Assembly (NCBI GenBank): GCA_009783305.1
Contig: WRHJ01000006.1
Coordinates: forward strand, 1-43,294
Direction of reading: 5' to 3'
From: Candidatus Saccharimonadota bacterium
Lineage (GTDB): Bacteria > Patescibacteriota > Saccharimonadia > Saccharimonadales > Saccharimonadaceae
DNA length: 43,294 bases
Within the stretch, counting starts at the first letter, position 1; each line of letters starts with the position of its first letter. Below the pieces are notes generated by a model. That model was not told where the DNA came from. It saw only the letters and a list, made by a program, of their open reading frames with translations, and ran no database searches. Made by a program: the position numbers and the translations under genes. Shown here one piece after another: positions 9,413 to 18,007 of this stretch.

Positions 9413-10534
9413 TTATTGCCAGGTTATCGGCCTATTTTTTACTACCGCGGTGATCCAAACTTGTCCGGGCACAAACACTATCGGTTTACCAGCTGCATCG
9501 TGAAATTCTAGTTCAGCCAATATTGAGCTCTTCGTCCAAGTTCCCTCAATATATTCGCCATTTTGGAAAATATACGCTGCACCTGTTCCAACCGCCACCG
9601 TATTCATGTAATAGCCTCCTGCTCTTCCTTCCTCCGCCGTCCTAATCGCTATCACCACCTTCGGTGCATTTTGTGTCACTACCGCATTTACGTCTTTATC
9701 CATATGCGCCCCACCACTTTCATGCGACCGCAAATAGCTATTACTCGCCGCGTCGTAGGCATATCTTACACTATAGTACGCCCCCACCATTTTGATATTA
9801 ATCGCCGTCGCCGGCACTTCCGACCTGGTCGGCAACACTCCGCCCACCGCGCGCGGAAATCCGACAAATTCCGACGGTCCAAAACCTCTTGCCGCGTTCA
9901 ATGCAATTTGCCGTTCTGCATTCGTATAACCATCATGCGGTGCATAACGTCCCCAATTCTTGATTCGCCAATACGCGCTTGGATTAAAAGACTGATCCGC
10001 ATCTCGAAATCCAGGAGTGTTGCGTACCAACCACAACGCATCATCCGCTCCGCCCCAGTGTGCAATCGCACAATTATAGGGTCTCGCCCAGTGCGCATAA
10101 TACAAACGTAAAGATCGCACCGGCCCAAGCAACATCGGTAAATCATGTTGCTGATAAACTGCCATAAACCGCGTAATCCCGCCCTCCGCTTCTGCTTCAT
10201 ACACTACTCCAGCCGCAGTCAATCCAGATTGTGGGCGCGCATCTGGCGAATTTTCGATCATGACACAAGTTGCCGGCGCATTTAATTGTTCCTGGCCTGC
10301 TATCGGAAAACCGGTCAAACGCGAAAAATACTTCACAATCGGCACCGGATCTGGATCTGGTTCCGGCTCCGGTTCCTCGACTGCCACACTATTTGCCGCA
10401 TCAATCAAAATCAAAGTCGACACCACACCCGCCGCAATGATAATCATAGAGCAGGGAATAATAATCAATAAAAACTTATGTGCTGCCAACCAGCTTCCCA
10501 AACCTCCCGATGACCCCTCCTGTTTTATTCTCAT
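9413..10534 (-). CDS. DUF3048 (YerB-type) membrane-anchored protein
   Basis: 373 residues. A cytoplasmic N-terminus of about 20 residues precedes a transmembrane helix (about 22-46), then an acidic proline linker of Glu-Pro and Asp-Pro repeats (about 53-66) that would bridge the envelope. The globular part opens with a FSRLTGFPI motif and carries the DUF3048 hallmarks VMIENSPDARPQSGL, VYEAEAEGGITRFMAVYQ and GPVRSLR, then a C-terminal half matching the second domain of the family. Members are extracytoplasmic proteins of unknown chemistry. A -10-like TAAAAT ends 6 nt before ATG 10534 and no ribosome site is present, so the mRNA may be leaderless. It lies 39 bp downstream of gltX. Confidence 0.88.
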   Translation of the reverse strand: MRIKQEGSSGGLGSWLAAHKFLLIIIPCSMIIIAAGVVSTLILIDAANSVAVEEPEPEPDPDPVPIVKYFSRLTGFPIAGQEQLNAPATCVMIENSPDARPQSGLTAAGVVYEAEAEGGITRFMAVYQQHDLPMLLGPVRSLRLYYAHWARPYNCAIAHWGGADDALWLVRNTPGFRDADQSFNPSAYWRIKNWGRYAPHDGYTNAERQIALNAARGFGPSEFVGFPRAVGGVLPTRSEVPATAINIKMVGAYYSVRYAYDAASNSYLRSHESGGAHMDKDVNAVVTQNAPKVVIAIRTAEEGRAGGYYMNTVAVGTGAAYIFQNGEYIEGTWTKSSILAELEFHDAAGKPIVFVPGQVWITAVVKNRPITWQ

Positions 10535-10540
10535 GCTTAT

Positions 10541-10546
10541 ATTTTA
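10541..10546 (-). promoter_or_regulatory. candidate leaderless promoter of the DUF3048 gene
   Basis: TAAAAT on the - strand with a 6 nt gap (ATAAGC) to ATG 10534. There is no TGn extension and no ribosome site. Confidence 0.45.
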
Positions 10547-10573
10547 CGTCAAAGCCCCCCATGCCGCAAGTTT

Positions 10574-12028
10574 TTACCGCTCGTTGCTCAGCGCTCGAAT
10601 CACTGCATTTAACCGCGCCAACACCACTTCCTTGCTCAAAACCTCCATTGTCTCTGGCAAAGCCGGCGAAAACGGTGCAAAACTCAGCGCTATTCGAATC
10701 GGGCTAAACAATACCGGCGGTTTAGTCTTCGTTTCAATCAATAGTTCATTTAGTGCCGTACGAATATTTTCTGGCGTCCAATCTTCCACTGTTTCCAGCT
10801 TTTTCACTGCCGCCTGCAACAAATTCTGCAACTCCTCCTCCGACATTTTTTTCAGGAATTTATTTTGCAGCAACATGTCCAAATCAACTTCCGGGTCCAC
10901 AAAGAAATATCGCGTCATACCGCGTAAATCCGCCAATGTCTTCAATCGGTCATAAATTATACTCATGATGATATTTTTACGCTCATCCGTAGTATCCTTA
11001 GCGTATTCGTCCCAAAATTCATGCGCCCTGCGATGTAATTCTTCTGGATTTTCTACAAACAATTTCCGAATCCACTGGCCATTTAACCAAACCAATTTCT
11101 GCTCATCAAATCGCGCCGACGCCCGCTGAATTCTATCCAACCTAAACTTCTCGATCAAGTCTTCCTTCGTAAAAATTTCTTGTTCCGTACCATCATTCCA
11201 GCCCAAACACGCCAAAAAGTTCAACATCGCTTCTGGCAAGATCCCCTCATCTCGGTAATTTGTCACCGACTTAGCGCCATCGCGCTTGCTCAATTTCTTA
11301 GTGCCCGATGGTCCCAAAATATGCGGCAAATGTACAAAAATCGGTCGCTCAATTTGGAGCGCATCATACAATGCCAAATAATTCCCCATCGACGGCAAAT
11401 ATTCCTGCCCGCGAATTACATGTGTCACATCCATCGTCACATCATCAATAATGTGCGCAAAATTATACGTCGGCAACCCGTCCGCTTTAATCAAAATAAA
11501 GTCATCCTGTGTTTCTTCCCCCATCTTCAAGTCGCCCATCACTTCGTCGTGATACTCATAATTCTTCGGCTCCGCCTTGAACCTCAGCGGCATCCCCACT
11601 TCCCACTCCGGCGTCTCCGCCGGCCGATAATTTCGATACAAAAACGGATAACCCTCCGCCTTCGCTTTTTCACGATATTCCCCAATCTTCTCCGCAGGCG
11701 TCGTGTCCGCATAAGCCCGCCCGCTCGCAATCAACTTCTTCCCCCACTCATAATAAATATCCGTGCGTTCAGTCTGGAAATACGGGCCATTATCGCCGCC
11801 CACGCCCGGACCCTCATCCCAATCCAATCCCAACCATTTCAAAGTTTCCACAATCAATTCGGTCGCTCCCTCCACATACCGCGCCCGATCCGTATCCTCA
11901 ATCCGCAAAATAAATTTCCCGCCTGCCTGTCTAGCCACGAGGTATGGATAAATCGCTGAGCGCACATTGCCGATGTGAATATAACCCGTCGGCGACGGCG
12001 CAAACCGCGTCACAACTTTCTTTTTCAT
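10574..12028 (-). CDS. gltX: glutamyl-tRNA synthetase
   Basis: Class I aminoacyl-tRNA synthetase that charges tRNA-Glu. 484 residues, normal length. The first signature is FAPSPTGYIHIGN (9-21, HIGH-type), the second is KLSKR (245-249, KMSKS-type). LRIEDTD (41-47) and VIRGQEY (204-210) are typical of bacterial GluRS, and the C-terminal anticodon-binding helices are present. Whether it also charges tRNA-Gln cannot be decided from the sequence. Start ATG 12028 lies 6 nt after a TGT-TATAAT element with no Shine-Dalgarno, predicting a leaderless message. A terminator of the upstream gene lies just before this promoter. Confidence 0.97.
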   Translation of the reverse strand: MKKKVVTRFAPSPTGYIHIGNVRSAIYPYLVARQAGGKFILRIEDTDRARYVEGATELIVETLKWLGLDWDEGPGVGGDNGPYFQTERTDIYYEWGKKLIASGRAYADTTPAEKIGEYREKAKAEGYPFLYRNYRPAETPEWEVGMPLRFKAEPKNYEYHDEVMGDLKMGEETQDDFILIKADGLPTYNFAHIIDDVTMDVTHVIRGQEYLPSMGNYLALYDALQIERPIFVHLPHILGPSGTKKLSKRDGAKSVTNYRDEGILPEAMLNFLACLGWNDGTEQEIFTKEDLIEKFRLDRIQRASARFDEQKLVWLNGQWIRKLFVENPEELHRRAHEFWDEYAKDTTDERKNIIMSIIYDRLKTLADLRGMTRYFFVDPEVDLDMLLQNKFLKKMSEEELQNLLQAAVKKLETVEDWTPENIRTALNELLIETKTKPPVLFSPIRIALSFAPFSPALPETMEVLSKEVVLARLNAVIRALSNER

Positions 12029-12034
12029 AACACG

Positions 12035-12043
12035 ATTATAACA
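12035..12043 (-). promoter_or_regulatory. gltX leaderless promoter (extended -10)
   Basis: TGT plus consensus TATAAT (12035-12040) on the - strand. The 6 nt gap CGTGTT puts the expected start of transcription on the A of ATG 12028. No clear -35 is seen. Confidence 0.65.
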
Positions 12044-12063
12044 TTTTTATCATCTTTTGCATG

Positions 12064-12092
12064 GAAAAACCGGCGTCAATCTCGACGCCGGT
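12064..12092 (-). terminator. intrinsic terminator of the zinc-ribbon gene
   Basis: A perfect 9 bp stem, ACCGGCGTC/GACGCCGGT, with a 6 nt loop, followed on the - strand by five T. It separates the small upstream gene from gltX. Confidence 0.85.
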
Positions 12093-12108
12093 CATATTGG
12101 TGATGTGG

Positions 12109-12282
12109 CTAAACCACACCGCTGCCTCTGCAGGTTGGACACGTTTGGTTAGGCTCAAAAGCCCCGCCGACCTTTTTCCCAATGCCTCTGCAGGTTGGAC
12201 ACTTTGTGCCTTTTGCGCAGTGCGCTGCCGCTTCTTTTTCCGACAAACACGCCTTGCCGCATATTGGACAACGATACGTCAT
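12109..12282 (-). CDS. 57-residue zinc-ribbon protein with DnaJ-type CxxCxGxG repeats
   Basis: A short gene, translated by hand. It reads MTYRCPICGKACLS, then two copies of the DnaJ cysteine-rich signature, CPTCRGIGKK and CPTCRGSGVV, the second ending just before the stop. With CPIC/GKAC and an extra His-Cys, this gives up to four CxxC-type half-sites, enough for two zinc ions. ATG 12282 has an AGGGGAG site about 10 nt upstream. It has its own promoter (12340-12369), a leader hairpin (12312-12329) and a terminator, so it is a complete single-gene unit. No J domain is attached. It may be a small zinc-binding chaperone-like or nucleic-acid-binding protein; the function is unknown. Confidence 0.8.
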   Translation of the reverse strand: MTYRCPICGKACLSEKEAAAHCAKGTKCPTCRGIGKKVGGAFEPNQTCPTCRGSGVV

Positions 12283-12311
12283 CCGCCTTCACTCCCCTCA
12301 TGTACAAAATT

Positions 12312-12329
12312 TCTTGGCGCTCGCCAAGA
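12312..12329 (-). promoter_or_regulatory. leader hairpin upstream of the zinc-ribbon gene
   Basis: TCTTGGC and GCCAAGA can pair across a GAGC loop in the predicted 5' leader, followed by a short AATTTT stretch. It could be a weak attenuator or an mRNA-stabilising hairpin. Confidence 0.35.
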
Positions 12330-12339
12330 TTTCCCCTAT

Positions 12340-12369
12340 ATTCTATCCAAACTCAACCCCAAAACGCAA
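12340..12369 (-). promoter_or_regulatory. promoter of the zinc-ribbon gene
   Basis: On the - strand: TTGCGT (12364-12369), an 18 bp spacer, then TAGAAT (12340-12345). Confidence 0.5.
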
Positions 12370-12381
12370 GCACTAGCCGAA

Positions 12382-13440
12382 TTAACCGCCATCTGGACTG
12401 TAGTGCCAATATTCGCCACTATTTCTTTTTAGTCCAAATTTTCCAGCGTTTGCTTTAATCCATTGATACATTGGAGTGTTACAATCCGAATTCATTGTAA
12501 AATTACACTGTATCTCAAAATCAATTGCGACTCCAGCCTGATGGTTAGAATAACCAGGCCAAGCGTAACTTACAGAGTTACCGCAATTTCCTCTAGGGTA
12601 TATCCGTCCATTTCGCCTCTGTGCCTCCACTTCCGCTCTTTTTGCCGCATTATTTTTGGTCGCATTACAACCATTTAGGGCTGTATCAAAAGACCGAAAA
12701 CCACCCGCATGGGTCAAAGTTATGCCCGCCGCTTTTGCCGCATTTCCCATCGCGTCAAACGAAGCCGCCATATTGGAATTTACCATCACATTGGACACGC
12801 TAGGTATTCTGCAAAATCGATAATTAGTTCTTACACCATTACTCCAGCCATCCGATATGCCTACATCCGTTGTCCCAGCAGGGCAGGGCACATTCACAGA
12901 ACTCGCTCTCGGATCACCAGGAGCAAATACCCCTTCGCCACCTCCGGGCGGAATTGTCCCTGGTCCCGGCGTCGGCGGCGGCGGCTTCGGATGCAGCCCT
13001 TCCCACTCCCCCGCAGGGCAATCACCTACGGATGTCCCGGCCGTCGGATCTCCCAATATCAATCCCCCCGGCAATAACCAGCTTAGTAGCAGCCAAATCA
13101 AAGCCCAAGTTAAAATACCTATCACAATATTGAATATGCGGCTTTTAGCTTTTATAACCTGTGATTCATTGTCTCGTGAAGTCAACCACTGGATACCACT
13201 TATCACCAGGCCAACTGTTGCTAGCACCCCTATGCCCATGGTCATAATATCCAAAATCAATCCCAAAATTTCAGCTATACCTCCAGGCTGGCACCACGAT
13301 TCAGGAAGGATAGATGAGCATACGCCCGGATCAGGCGGCTCATGACAATCATTGGCAGCAGCTACCGGAGCAACAATTACCAAGGCTGTGGCAATAACAG
13401 TGAAAACAAAGAATAGTACTGAACCCAACAGCTTCTTCAT
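12382..13440 (-). CDS. T4SS-pilin-like membrane module fused to VanY/M15 carboxypeptidase
   Basis: 352 residues from ATG 13440. This start overlaps the upstream stop (ATGA) and has AAAGGAG 9 nt before it; a start 7 codons earlier would place that site inside the gene. The N-terminus has a signal-like helix (about 3-27), a short Cys-containing stretch, then two hydrophobic helices (about 55-75 and 95-122) ending in LPGG, resembling the T4SS-pilin/TrbC family frequent in CPR genomes. A Pro/Gly-rich linker follows. The C-terminal domain is a D-Ala-D-Ala carboxypeptidase of family M15B: SNHQAGVAID supplies zinc ligands His300 and Asp307, and EYWHYS supplies Glu343 and His346. All catalytic residues are present, so it should be an active peptidoglycan peptidase displayed outside the cell. 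It is the last gene of the run uvrD, 13997-13437, this gene. Confidence 0.85.
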   Translation of the reverse strand: MKKLLGSVLFFVFTVIATALVIVAPVAAANDCHEPPDPGVCSSILPESWCQPGGIAEILGLILDIMTMGIGVLATVGLVISGIQWLTSRDNESQVIKAKSRIFNIVIGILTWALIWLLLSWLLPGGLILGDPTAGTSVGDCPAGEWEGLHPKPPPPTPGPGTIPPGGGEGVFAPGDPRASSVNVPCPAGTTDVGISDGWSNGVRTNYRFCRIPSVSNVMVNSNMAASFDAMGNAAKAAGITLTHAGGFRSFDTALNGCNATKNNAAKRAEVEAQRRNGRIYPRGNCGNSVSYAWPGYSNHQAGVAIDFEIQCNFTMNSDCNTPMYQWIKANAGKFGLKRNSGEYWHYSPDGG

Positions 13441-13997
13441 AGCCGCGAACTCCTTTCGCATCTATAAACTGCTGTATCCCCGTACATAAAAATCACCGCC
13501 CTATCATCTCCAAACAGATAAAGACCGTAAGGTTCACTTCCCGAATTCTGAGGGGCAACTACCAATCTAGCTTCACTTTGTTCCTGCCAAAATCGTCCAA
13601 TTTCTGTATTGTTATCCTCTAACCCAAATTTCCAAATATAAGATTGATCACTACGAAATTCCAACACTATCTCCGCATTACATTTCCAGATACCTACAAT
13701 GTCACCACGATAAGGATTAGCACTCCAAACCGAGGCAGGATCTAGCGTCGTATCATCCACGAACTCATCTCCTACACCTGCCTCTTCCTCTGCCTCCCCA
13801 TCATCACCTCTCGACATCATCGTCACGAACACCAACGCTCCCACCACCAACAATATCAATCCGCCAATTATAAACCATCGCTTATCAATTCCGCCTTTCT
13901 TCATCGAAGTCCCTGGCAGAGCTGCATTAACCGGCATATTCGGGCTTTTCACCTGCGACACGAAATCGCTCTCAAAACTACTCGTCGGTTCTGGCAT
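13437..13997 (-). CDS. single-pass membrane protein, unknown function
   Basis: 186 residues. The cytoplasmic N-terminus of about 38 residues is Pro/Ser-rich. One transmembrane helix (about 40-62) follows, then a strongly acidic linker and a C-terminal beta-rich domain with two Cys (VGIWKCNAEIVL and VYRCERS near the end). That domain looks like a small lipocalin- or META-like fold describing a value against a residue baseline, but no family is recognised. It overlaps the VanY fusion by 4 bp (ATGA), so the two are probably co-translated. A TGG-TATGAT element ends 9 nt before ATG 13997, giving a very short leader. Confidence 0.75.
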   Translation of the reverse strand: MPEPTSSFESDFVSQVKSPNMPVNAALPGTSMKKGGIDKRWFIIGGLILLVVGALVFVTMMSRGDDGEAEEEAGVGDEFVDDTTLDPASVWSANPYRGDIVGIWKCNAEIVLEFRSDQSYIWKFGLEDNNTEIGRFWQEQSEARLVVAPQNSGSEPYGLYLFGDDRAVIFMYGDTAVYRCERSSRL

Positions 13998-14006
13998 TAC
14001 AACCCT

Positions 14007-14015
14007 ATCATACCA
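14007..14015 (-). promoter_or_regulatory. extended -10 at the uvrD/membrane-protein junction
   Basis: TGG plus TATGAT on the - strand (hexamer 14007-14012) overlaps the uvrD stop codon and ends 9 nt before ATG 13997. It would allow transcription separate from uvrD. Confidence 0.45.
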
Positions 14016-17000
14016 TAAGCGTTTGGACGAAATCCTTCATTCCCCGCAGCGTCTTTTCATACCCAGAAACATCCGGAAACTCCAGCGCCTTGATATTTTC
14101 ATAAACCTTCTTGCACAGTTCCACAAACTCCGCCATATCCTGCCCTTCAAACTGGAGAACCTTCTGCCGTACCTCGCCTTCCTCATCCGGCGTCACAAAA
14201 TCAATCATCGCTTCTTCCACCCTGTAATCTCGCCATTTCAACGACGCCCCCAGCAGCAACTTATAAAACATCAATTGTCGCTTATACTTCCACAACGTCG
14301 CATAACTATCCCATTTTTCCGCATGATATTTCGCTGTCTTAAAGTCCGTCACCACAATCGTTTTATTCTCCTCATCCACCGCCATATGGTCAATTTTTCC
14401 CGACAACGGTACCCCATCCACTATCAAATTATCCCTGGAAAATGACACCTCGCTATAATGCCCGTCCGCCCGCAAATAATTTCCCCGTGCTTTCAAATAT
14501 ACTGGCAGATTATCTTCACCACGCTCCAGCAGCTCATCTCGTTTCTCATCTTCCACATCCGCCTCTGCTACCAACGACCTATAAAATTCCAGCGCCGCCT
14601 CATCACTAATTTTCTCCTTCGTCACTTTATCAAACACTGCATGCATGAAATTCCCATAATCCAAATCCGCTGATCGCTCACCCGGCTGCTTCAGCACTCT
14701 ATTCAAATAAAACTGCTCCGGCCCGCCATAAATCACGTCCACATAACTCGTCAAATCTGTCGCGCTTAACCGATAATTTTCTACATTTTTGGCCGCCACT
14801 GCCCGCACATCCGCTTCTCGCACATCATATCTTCCAGACCAGTTAGACTGCCAAAGATCAAGCGCAGGTCGAACCTCCGCAACAGAGGTGATTTCTGGCC
14901 CTATCCCGTCCAAATACCGCAGCGGCACTGCCACTTTTCCTGCAAAATCCTGCTTCGATCCACTCAACCGTAAGTTGTATTTCGCCCGCGTAATCGCCAC
15001 AAACAGTTCTCGCAACTTCTCATCTTCCGTCGCACCCGTATGCCGCACATATTCCAAATTCTTCGGCAGCACCAGCGTATTATTATTCCCCTTGCTCGTT
15101 CCCCACGCCCGGTTATCCAATGAAATCAAAAACACATAATCAAATTCCAAACCCTTCGCACCATGCACCGACAACAACCGCACCGCATCCGCCGCTTCCA
15201 CATAAGGACTCGTATTAATCAATTTCTTCTCCGCCGACGCGTAATCATCCACGAATTCCACTAAATCTTTCAACCTCAAATGTGTCTTCGCTTTCGTATA
15301 CGAGTTCACATGTTCGCGCAGCACTGCCAGGCTCTCATAAAAGTTAATCGTCTTCAAATCATTTTTCTCCGTAAAGTACGTCAAATACGGACTGCGATAG
15401 TCGCCCAAAACTTGCGAACCCAACATATAATCCAGCATAATTTCCAACGGCGTATCAATCGATTTCAACGCCAACGTACTGAAGAATTCCGCTAGTTCCG
15501 CTAATCGCTCATCTCCCGACTCTTGCAAATAATTTAAAATCGAACGATGTCTTTCTTGCGCCATCTGCACCACATTTATCACTGTCAGCGGCCGCACCCC
15601 CCAAAACTCATAACTCAAAATCTCCAAAATATCCGACGCTGTCGGTCGCACTCTCGCCAAATTTACCACCATCCGCGCCATCTTTAAAAGCGGCCGTATC
15701 TGCTCCGACTCCAAAATATTTTCACGTTTATCATAGCTTAATTTTATTTTCGGATACGCCCCGAAATAGGGCACCAGCGCCTCTAAGTATTTATGCTTCG
15801 GTGCGATCACCGCAATCGATTTTTGTGTCGCACCCGCCTCAATTAACTCGGAGATCTGACCTGCGACCCATCCATACTCGCTCGGTTCTCCCGCAAACTC
15901 CAGGCGCGAAATTCGCGTTTCCACCTCTGTTTCGCCCGCAGCCACCGCCTCAGACATCAACTTTTTTTCTATGTTATATTCAGTCGCAAACCGCTCGGAG
16001 ATCTGACCTGCGACTGCCGCCCCCAAATCAATCACCGGCTGCCCCGACCGATAGTTCACGTTTAGCACCACAATTTCCGCCCCAAACATTTTCTGAAAAT
16101 CCATCAAATTCGAATATTGCGCGCCCTGAAACGCAAAAATCGCCTGGTCGTCATCCCCCACCGCCATAATATTTGGTTTTTCGTAATCCGCCACCAACCG
16201 AATCAACTCCAACTGCGAAGCGTTCGTGTCCTGAAATTCATCCAACAATATATACTGATATTTCTCCTGCACCGAAAACCGAAACGCGTCATCCTTACTC
16301 AAATACTTAATCGCCTCCTCAATCATGTCCGCAAAATCAAACAAACTCTGATCCGCCAAATATACATCATACAAGTTTAGTAGATTTGCCAAAGACAGCA
16401 ATTTCTTATTCGCCACCGCGTTACTCAGTGCAAATCGATTTTTGTCGTCTTTGTCAAAGTACGTCCCTCGCCATTTCGTCAGCGCTCCAGTTGATGGCTT
16501 CTCGCTCGCTTCCTGTTCGACTATCACCTTGTTCAGCGAGGCCAGCAACTTATTGCCAATTCTCTCTGCTTTTCCTGCAATAGTCTTGCCGCTCACAAAT
16601 CGCGTCAGCTCATCTCGCACCTGCTCGTAAAAGGGCAACACCACCCCAAACCGTGCCCCCTTTGGAATTTCTGTCAAAATTCCCCCCACCGCCGCATTGA
16701 TTTCCACTGAATCTACCATATTTGTTTCCGCAATCTTAGCTAAATCCGCCGAACTCAACCGCTCTGTCTTTACCTCGCTAATCGTCGCCACCAAATCTGA
16801 CACCTTCGCCCCGCGCAAAATGTCATTGTGCTTCAGTGAATCCCTCAATGCCGTCAAAATCTTATGCCGTCGCACTTCATCAATCGGCGACTCCAAATTC
16901 CGTATCACCCTCTCCGCAAAATTATTATAAAGATAAATAATATCCGATCCAAATGCATGATAAGTTGAAATATTCACTTTCGCCGCCACCGGTCCAATCA

Positions 17001-17208
17001 AACTGCGCAACCGCTCACGCATCTCGCTCGCTCCCGATTCCGTGAAAGTTAAACACAAAATATTTTCTGGGTTTGTATCTGTTTTCTCCAAAATATTCGC
17101 CGCTCGCGCACCAAGTAGCTGCGTTTTACCCGTTCCTGGTCCTGCAATTACTAGCAGCGGACCGTCAATTTTATCAACGGCTGCTTGTTGTTTTTCATTT
17201 AGCTTCAC
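14008..17208 (-). CDS. UvrD/Rep-family helicase with C-terminal PD-(D/E)xK nuclease domain
   Basis: 1066 residues from GTG 17208. A TTG 10 codons upstream is possible, but the family Q-motif begins right at LNEKQQAAV, so GTG is preferred; it overlaps the gpsA end by 14 bp. SF1 helicase motifs: Walker A GPGTGKT (23-29), DEFQD (323-327), GDDDQAIFAFQGA (351-363), NYRSGQ, VHGAKGLEFDYVF and FVAITRAKYN. The last 250 residues form a RecB/Cas4-like nuclease: YGNFMHAVFD, GKIDHMAV (about 937) and VVTDFKTAK (about 954), with the Asp and Asp-Phe-Lys catalytic residues. Related helicase-nuclease fusions process double-strand ends for recombination, and one polypeptide may do this job here. Odd detail: a 21 bp exact direct repeat encodes VAGQISE twice, 147 bp apart. 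Confidence 0.92.
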   Translation of the reverse strand: MKLNEKQQAAVDKIDGPLLVIAGPGTGKTQLLGARAANILEKTDTNPENILCLTFTESGASEMRERLRSLIGPVAAKVNISTYHAFGSDIIYLYNNFAERVIRNLESPIDEVRRHKILTALRDSLKHNDILRGAKVSDLVATISEVKTERLSSADLAKIAETNMVDSVEINAAVGGILTEIPKGARFGVVLPFYEQVRDELTRFVSGKTIAGKAERIGNKLLASLNKVIVEQEASEKPSTGALTKWRGTYFDKDDKNRFALSNAVANKKLLSLANLLNLYDVYLADQSLFDFADMIEEAIKYLSKDDAFRFSVQEKYQYILLDEFQDTNASQLELIRLVADYEKPNIMAVGDDDQAIFAFQGAQYSNLMDFQKMFGAEIVVLNVNYRSGQPVIDLGAAVAGQISERFATEYNIEKKLMSEAVAAGETEVETRISRLEFAGEPSEYGWVAGQISELIEAGATQKSIAVIAPKHKYLEALVPYFGAYPKIKLSYDKRENILESEQIRPLLKMARMVVNLARVRPTASDILEILSYEFWGVRPLTVINVVQMAQERHRSILNYLQESGDERLAELAEFFSTLALKSIDTPLEIMLDYMLGSQVLGDYRSPYLTYFTEKNDLKTINFYESLAVLREHVNSYTKAKTHLRLKDLVEFVDDYASAEKKLINTSPYVEAADAVRLLSVHGAKGLEFDYVFLISLDNRAWGTSKGNNNTLVLPKNLEYVRHTGATEDEKLRELFVAITRAKYNLRLSGSKQDFAGKVAVPLRYLDGIGPEITSVAEVRPALDLWQSNWSGRYDVREADVRAVAAKNVENYRLSATDLTSYVDVIYGGPEQFYLNRVLKQPGERSADLDYGNFMHAVFDKVTKEKISDEAALEFYRSLVAEADVEDEKRDELLERGEDNLPVYLKARGNYLRADGHYSEVSFSRDNLIVDGVPLSGKIDHMAVDEENKTIVVTDFKTAKYHAEKWDSYATLWKYKRQLMFYKLLLGASLKWRDYRVEEAMIDFVTPDEEGEVRQKVLQFEGQDMAEFVELCKKVYENIKALEFPDVSGYEKTLRGMKDFVQTLMV
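15847..16014 (-). repeat. 21 bp exact direct repeat within uvrD
   Basis: The same 21 bases, starting CTCGGAGATCTGACC on the + strand, occur at 15847-15867 and 15994-16014. They are 147 bp (49 codons) apart and in frame, both encoding VAGQISE with identical codons. Confidence 0.9.
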
Positions 17209-17977
17209 GGCCGCGCACCAATTCGTAAACTTTTGCAATTATTGGATAATCTTCATATTTGATCTCGTCCAGTGCTTCCAGGCCCTCGACTGTCTCTAAT
17301 CCGCTGTGCGCTTCCTCCACCGAACGCCCTTCCGCCAGCGCCTGGCCAAACCGCAAGTTACGCGATTTTTCACTCGTTGCCGACATCGTCAAATCCTCAA
17401 TCCCGCAAGCCAGTTCCGCCGTTTCTGGCTTTGCTCCGTGATCCACCAGATATAGTTTTATTTCCGCCAGTGCTTTTTGCAAATATTCCAACATCTCATC
17501 CGGATTTTTGACCAGTGCGCCCGCCCCAATCGCATAAATATTCTTCAAGCTTCCGCACAGTTCCACGCCCAACGCATCATCCGTCAATTCCACGGCTACT
17601 CGCTCGTTCTTGAACAGCATTTGCGATAACTCATCCGTCACTGTTAAAGTTACCGGCAACTCCTCCATGATATCTACGGCAAAAGCCGCCCCGCCCAATA
17701 CCGAAAAACGCACATAATCCGCAAACACATCCAACGATAACATGCCCTTAGTCGCCAGTATTACCGGCAATTGCCGCAAATCCGTTGGTAGGGAACTGGC
17801 AAATTCCGGCACCGCCGCAGACGGAATCGCAATCACTATCACATCCGTCTCTCTCGTCGCATCCTCCAGCGACATCGAATTTTTGCGGTCAAAATACGTT
17901 ATTCCGTGGCCATTATCGGTCAAAATTTTCCCCAGCGCCTTGCCAAATGCCCCCGCGCCAATAATTGTTACGTTCAT
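17195..17977 (-). CDS. gpsA: glycerol-3-phosphate dehydrogenase [NAD(P)+], compact
   Basis: Interconverts dihydroxyacetone phosphate and sn-glycerol 3-phosphate, the backbone precursor of phospholipids. The Rossmann motif is VTIIGAGAFGKALG (3-16). VIVIAIPSAAVPEF matches the family substrate-domain junction. SLKNIYAIGAG carries the catalytic Lys145, and SEKSRNLRFGQALAEG is the conserved C-terminal signature. It is 260 residues, about 70 shorter than E. coli GpsA; much of the usual GPSFA region is reduced to GGAAFAVDI. Start ATG 17977 was chosen over an upstream one because the Rossmann fold starts there and a TGG-TACAAT element ends 7 nt before it, implying a leaderless mRNA. It overlaps uvrD. 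Confidence 0.92.
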   Translation of the reverse strand: MNVTIIGAGAFGKALGKILTDNGHGITYFDRKNSMSLEDATRETDVIVIAIPSAAVPEFASSLPTDLRQLPVILATKGMLSLDVFADYVRFSVLGGAAFAVDIMEELPVTLTVTDELSQMLFKNERVAVELTDDALGVELCGSLKNIYAIGAGALVKNPDEMLEYLQKALAEIKLYLVDHGAKPETAELACGIEDLTMSATSEKSRNLRFGQALAEGRSVEEAHSGLETVEGLEALDEIKYEDYPIIAKVYELVRGREAK

Positions 17978-17984
17978 ATCAGTA

Positions 17985-17993
17985 ATTGTACCA
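17985..17993 (-). promoter_or_regulatory. gpsA leaderless promoter (extended -10)
   Basis: TGG plus TACAAT (17985-17990) on the - strand with 7 nt to ATG 17977. It shares a 47 bp divergent intergenic region with the next gene. Confidence 0.6.
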
Positions 17994-18007
17994 CGCGTCC
18001 CAAACTC

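Noticed and set aside
12061-12432. 123-codon + strand frame opposite the small zinc gene
   Set aside because: It runs antisense over a terminator, a promoter and the 57-residue gene, has no ribosome site and no recognisable protein features.
17209-17238. TTG 17238 as uvrD start
   Set aside because: It adds ten residues with no family similarity and overlaps gpsA further; GTG 17208 begins directly at the conserved Q-motif.
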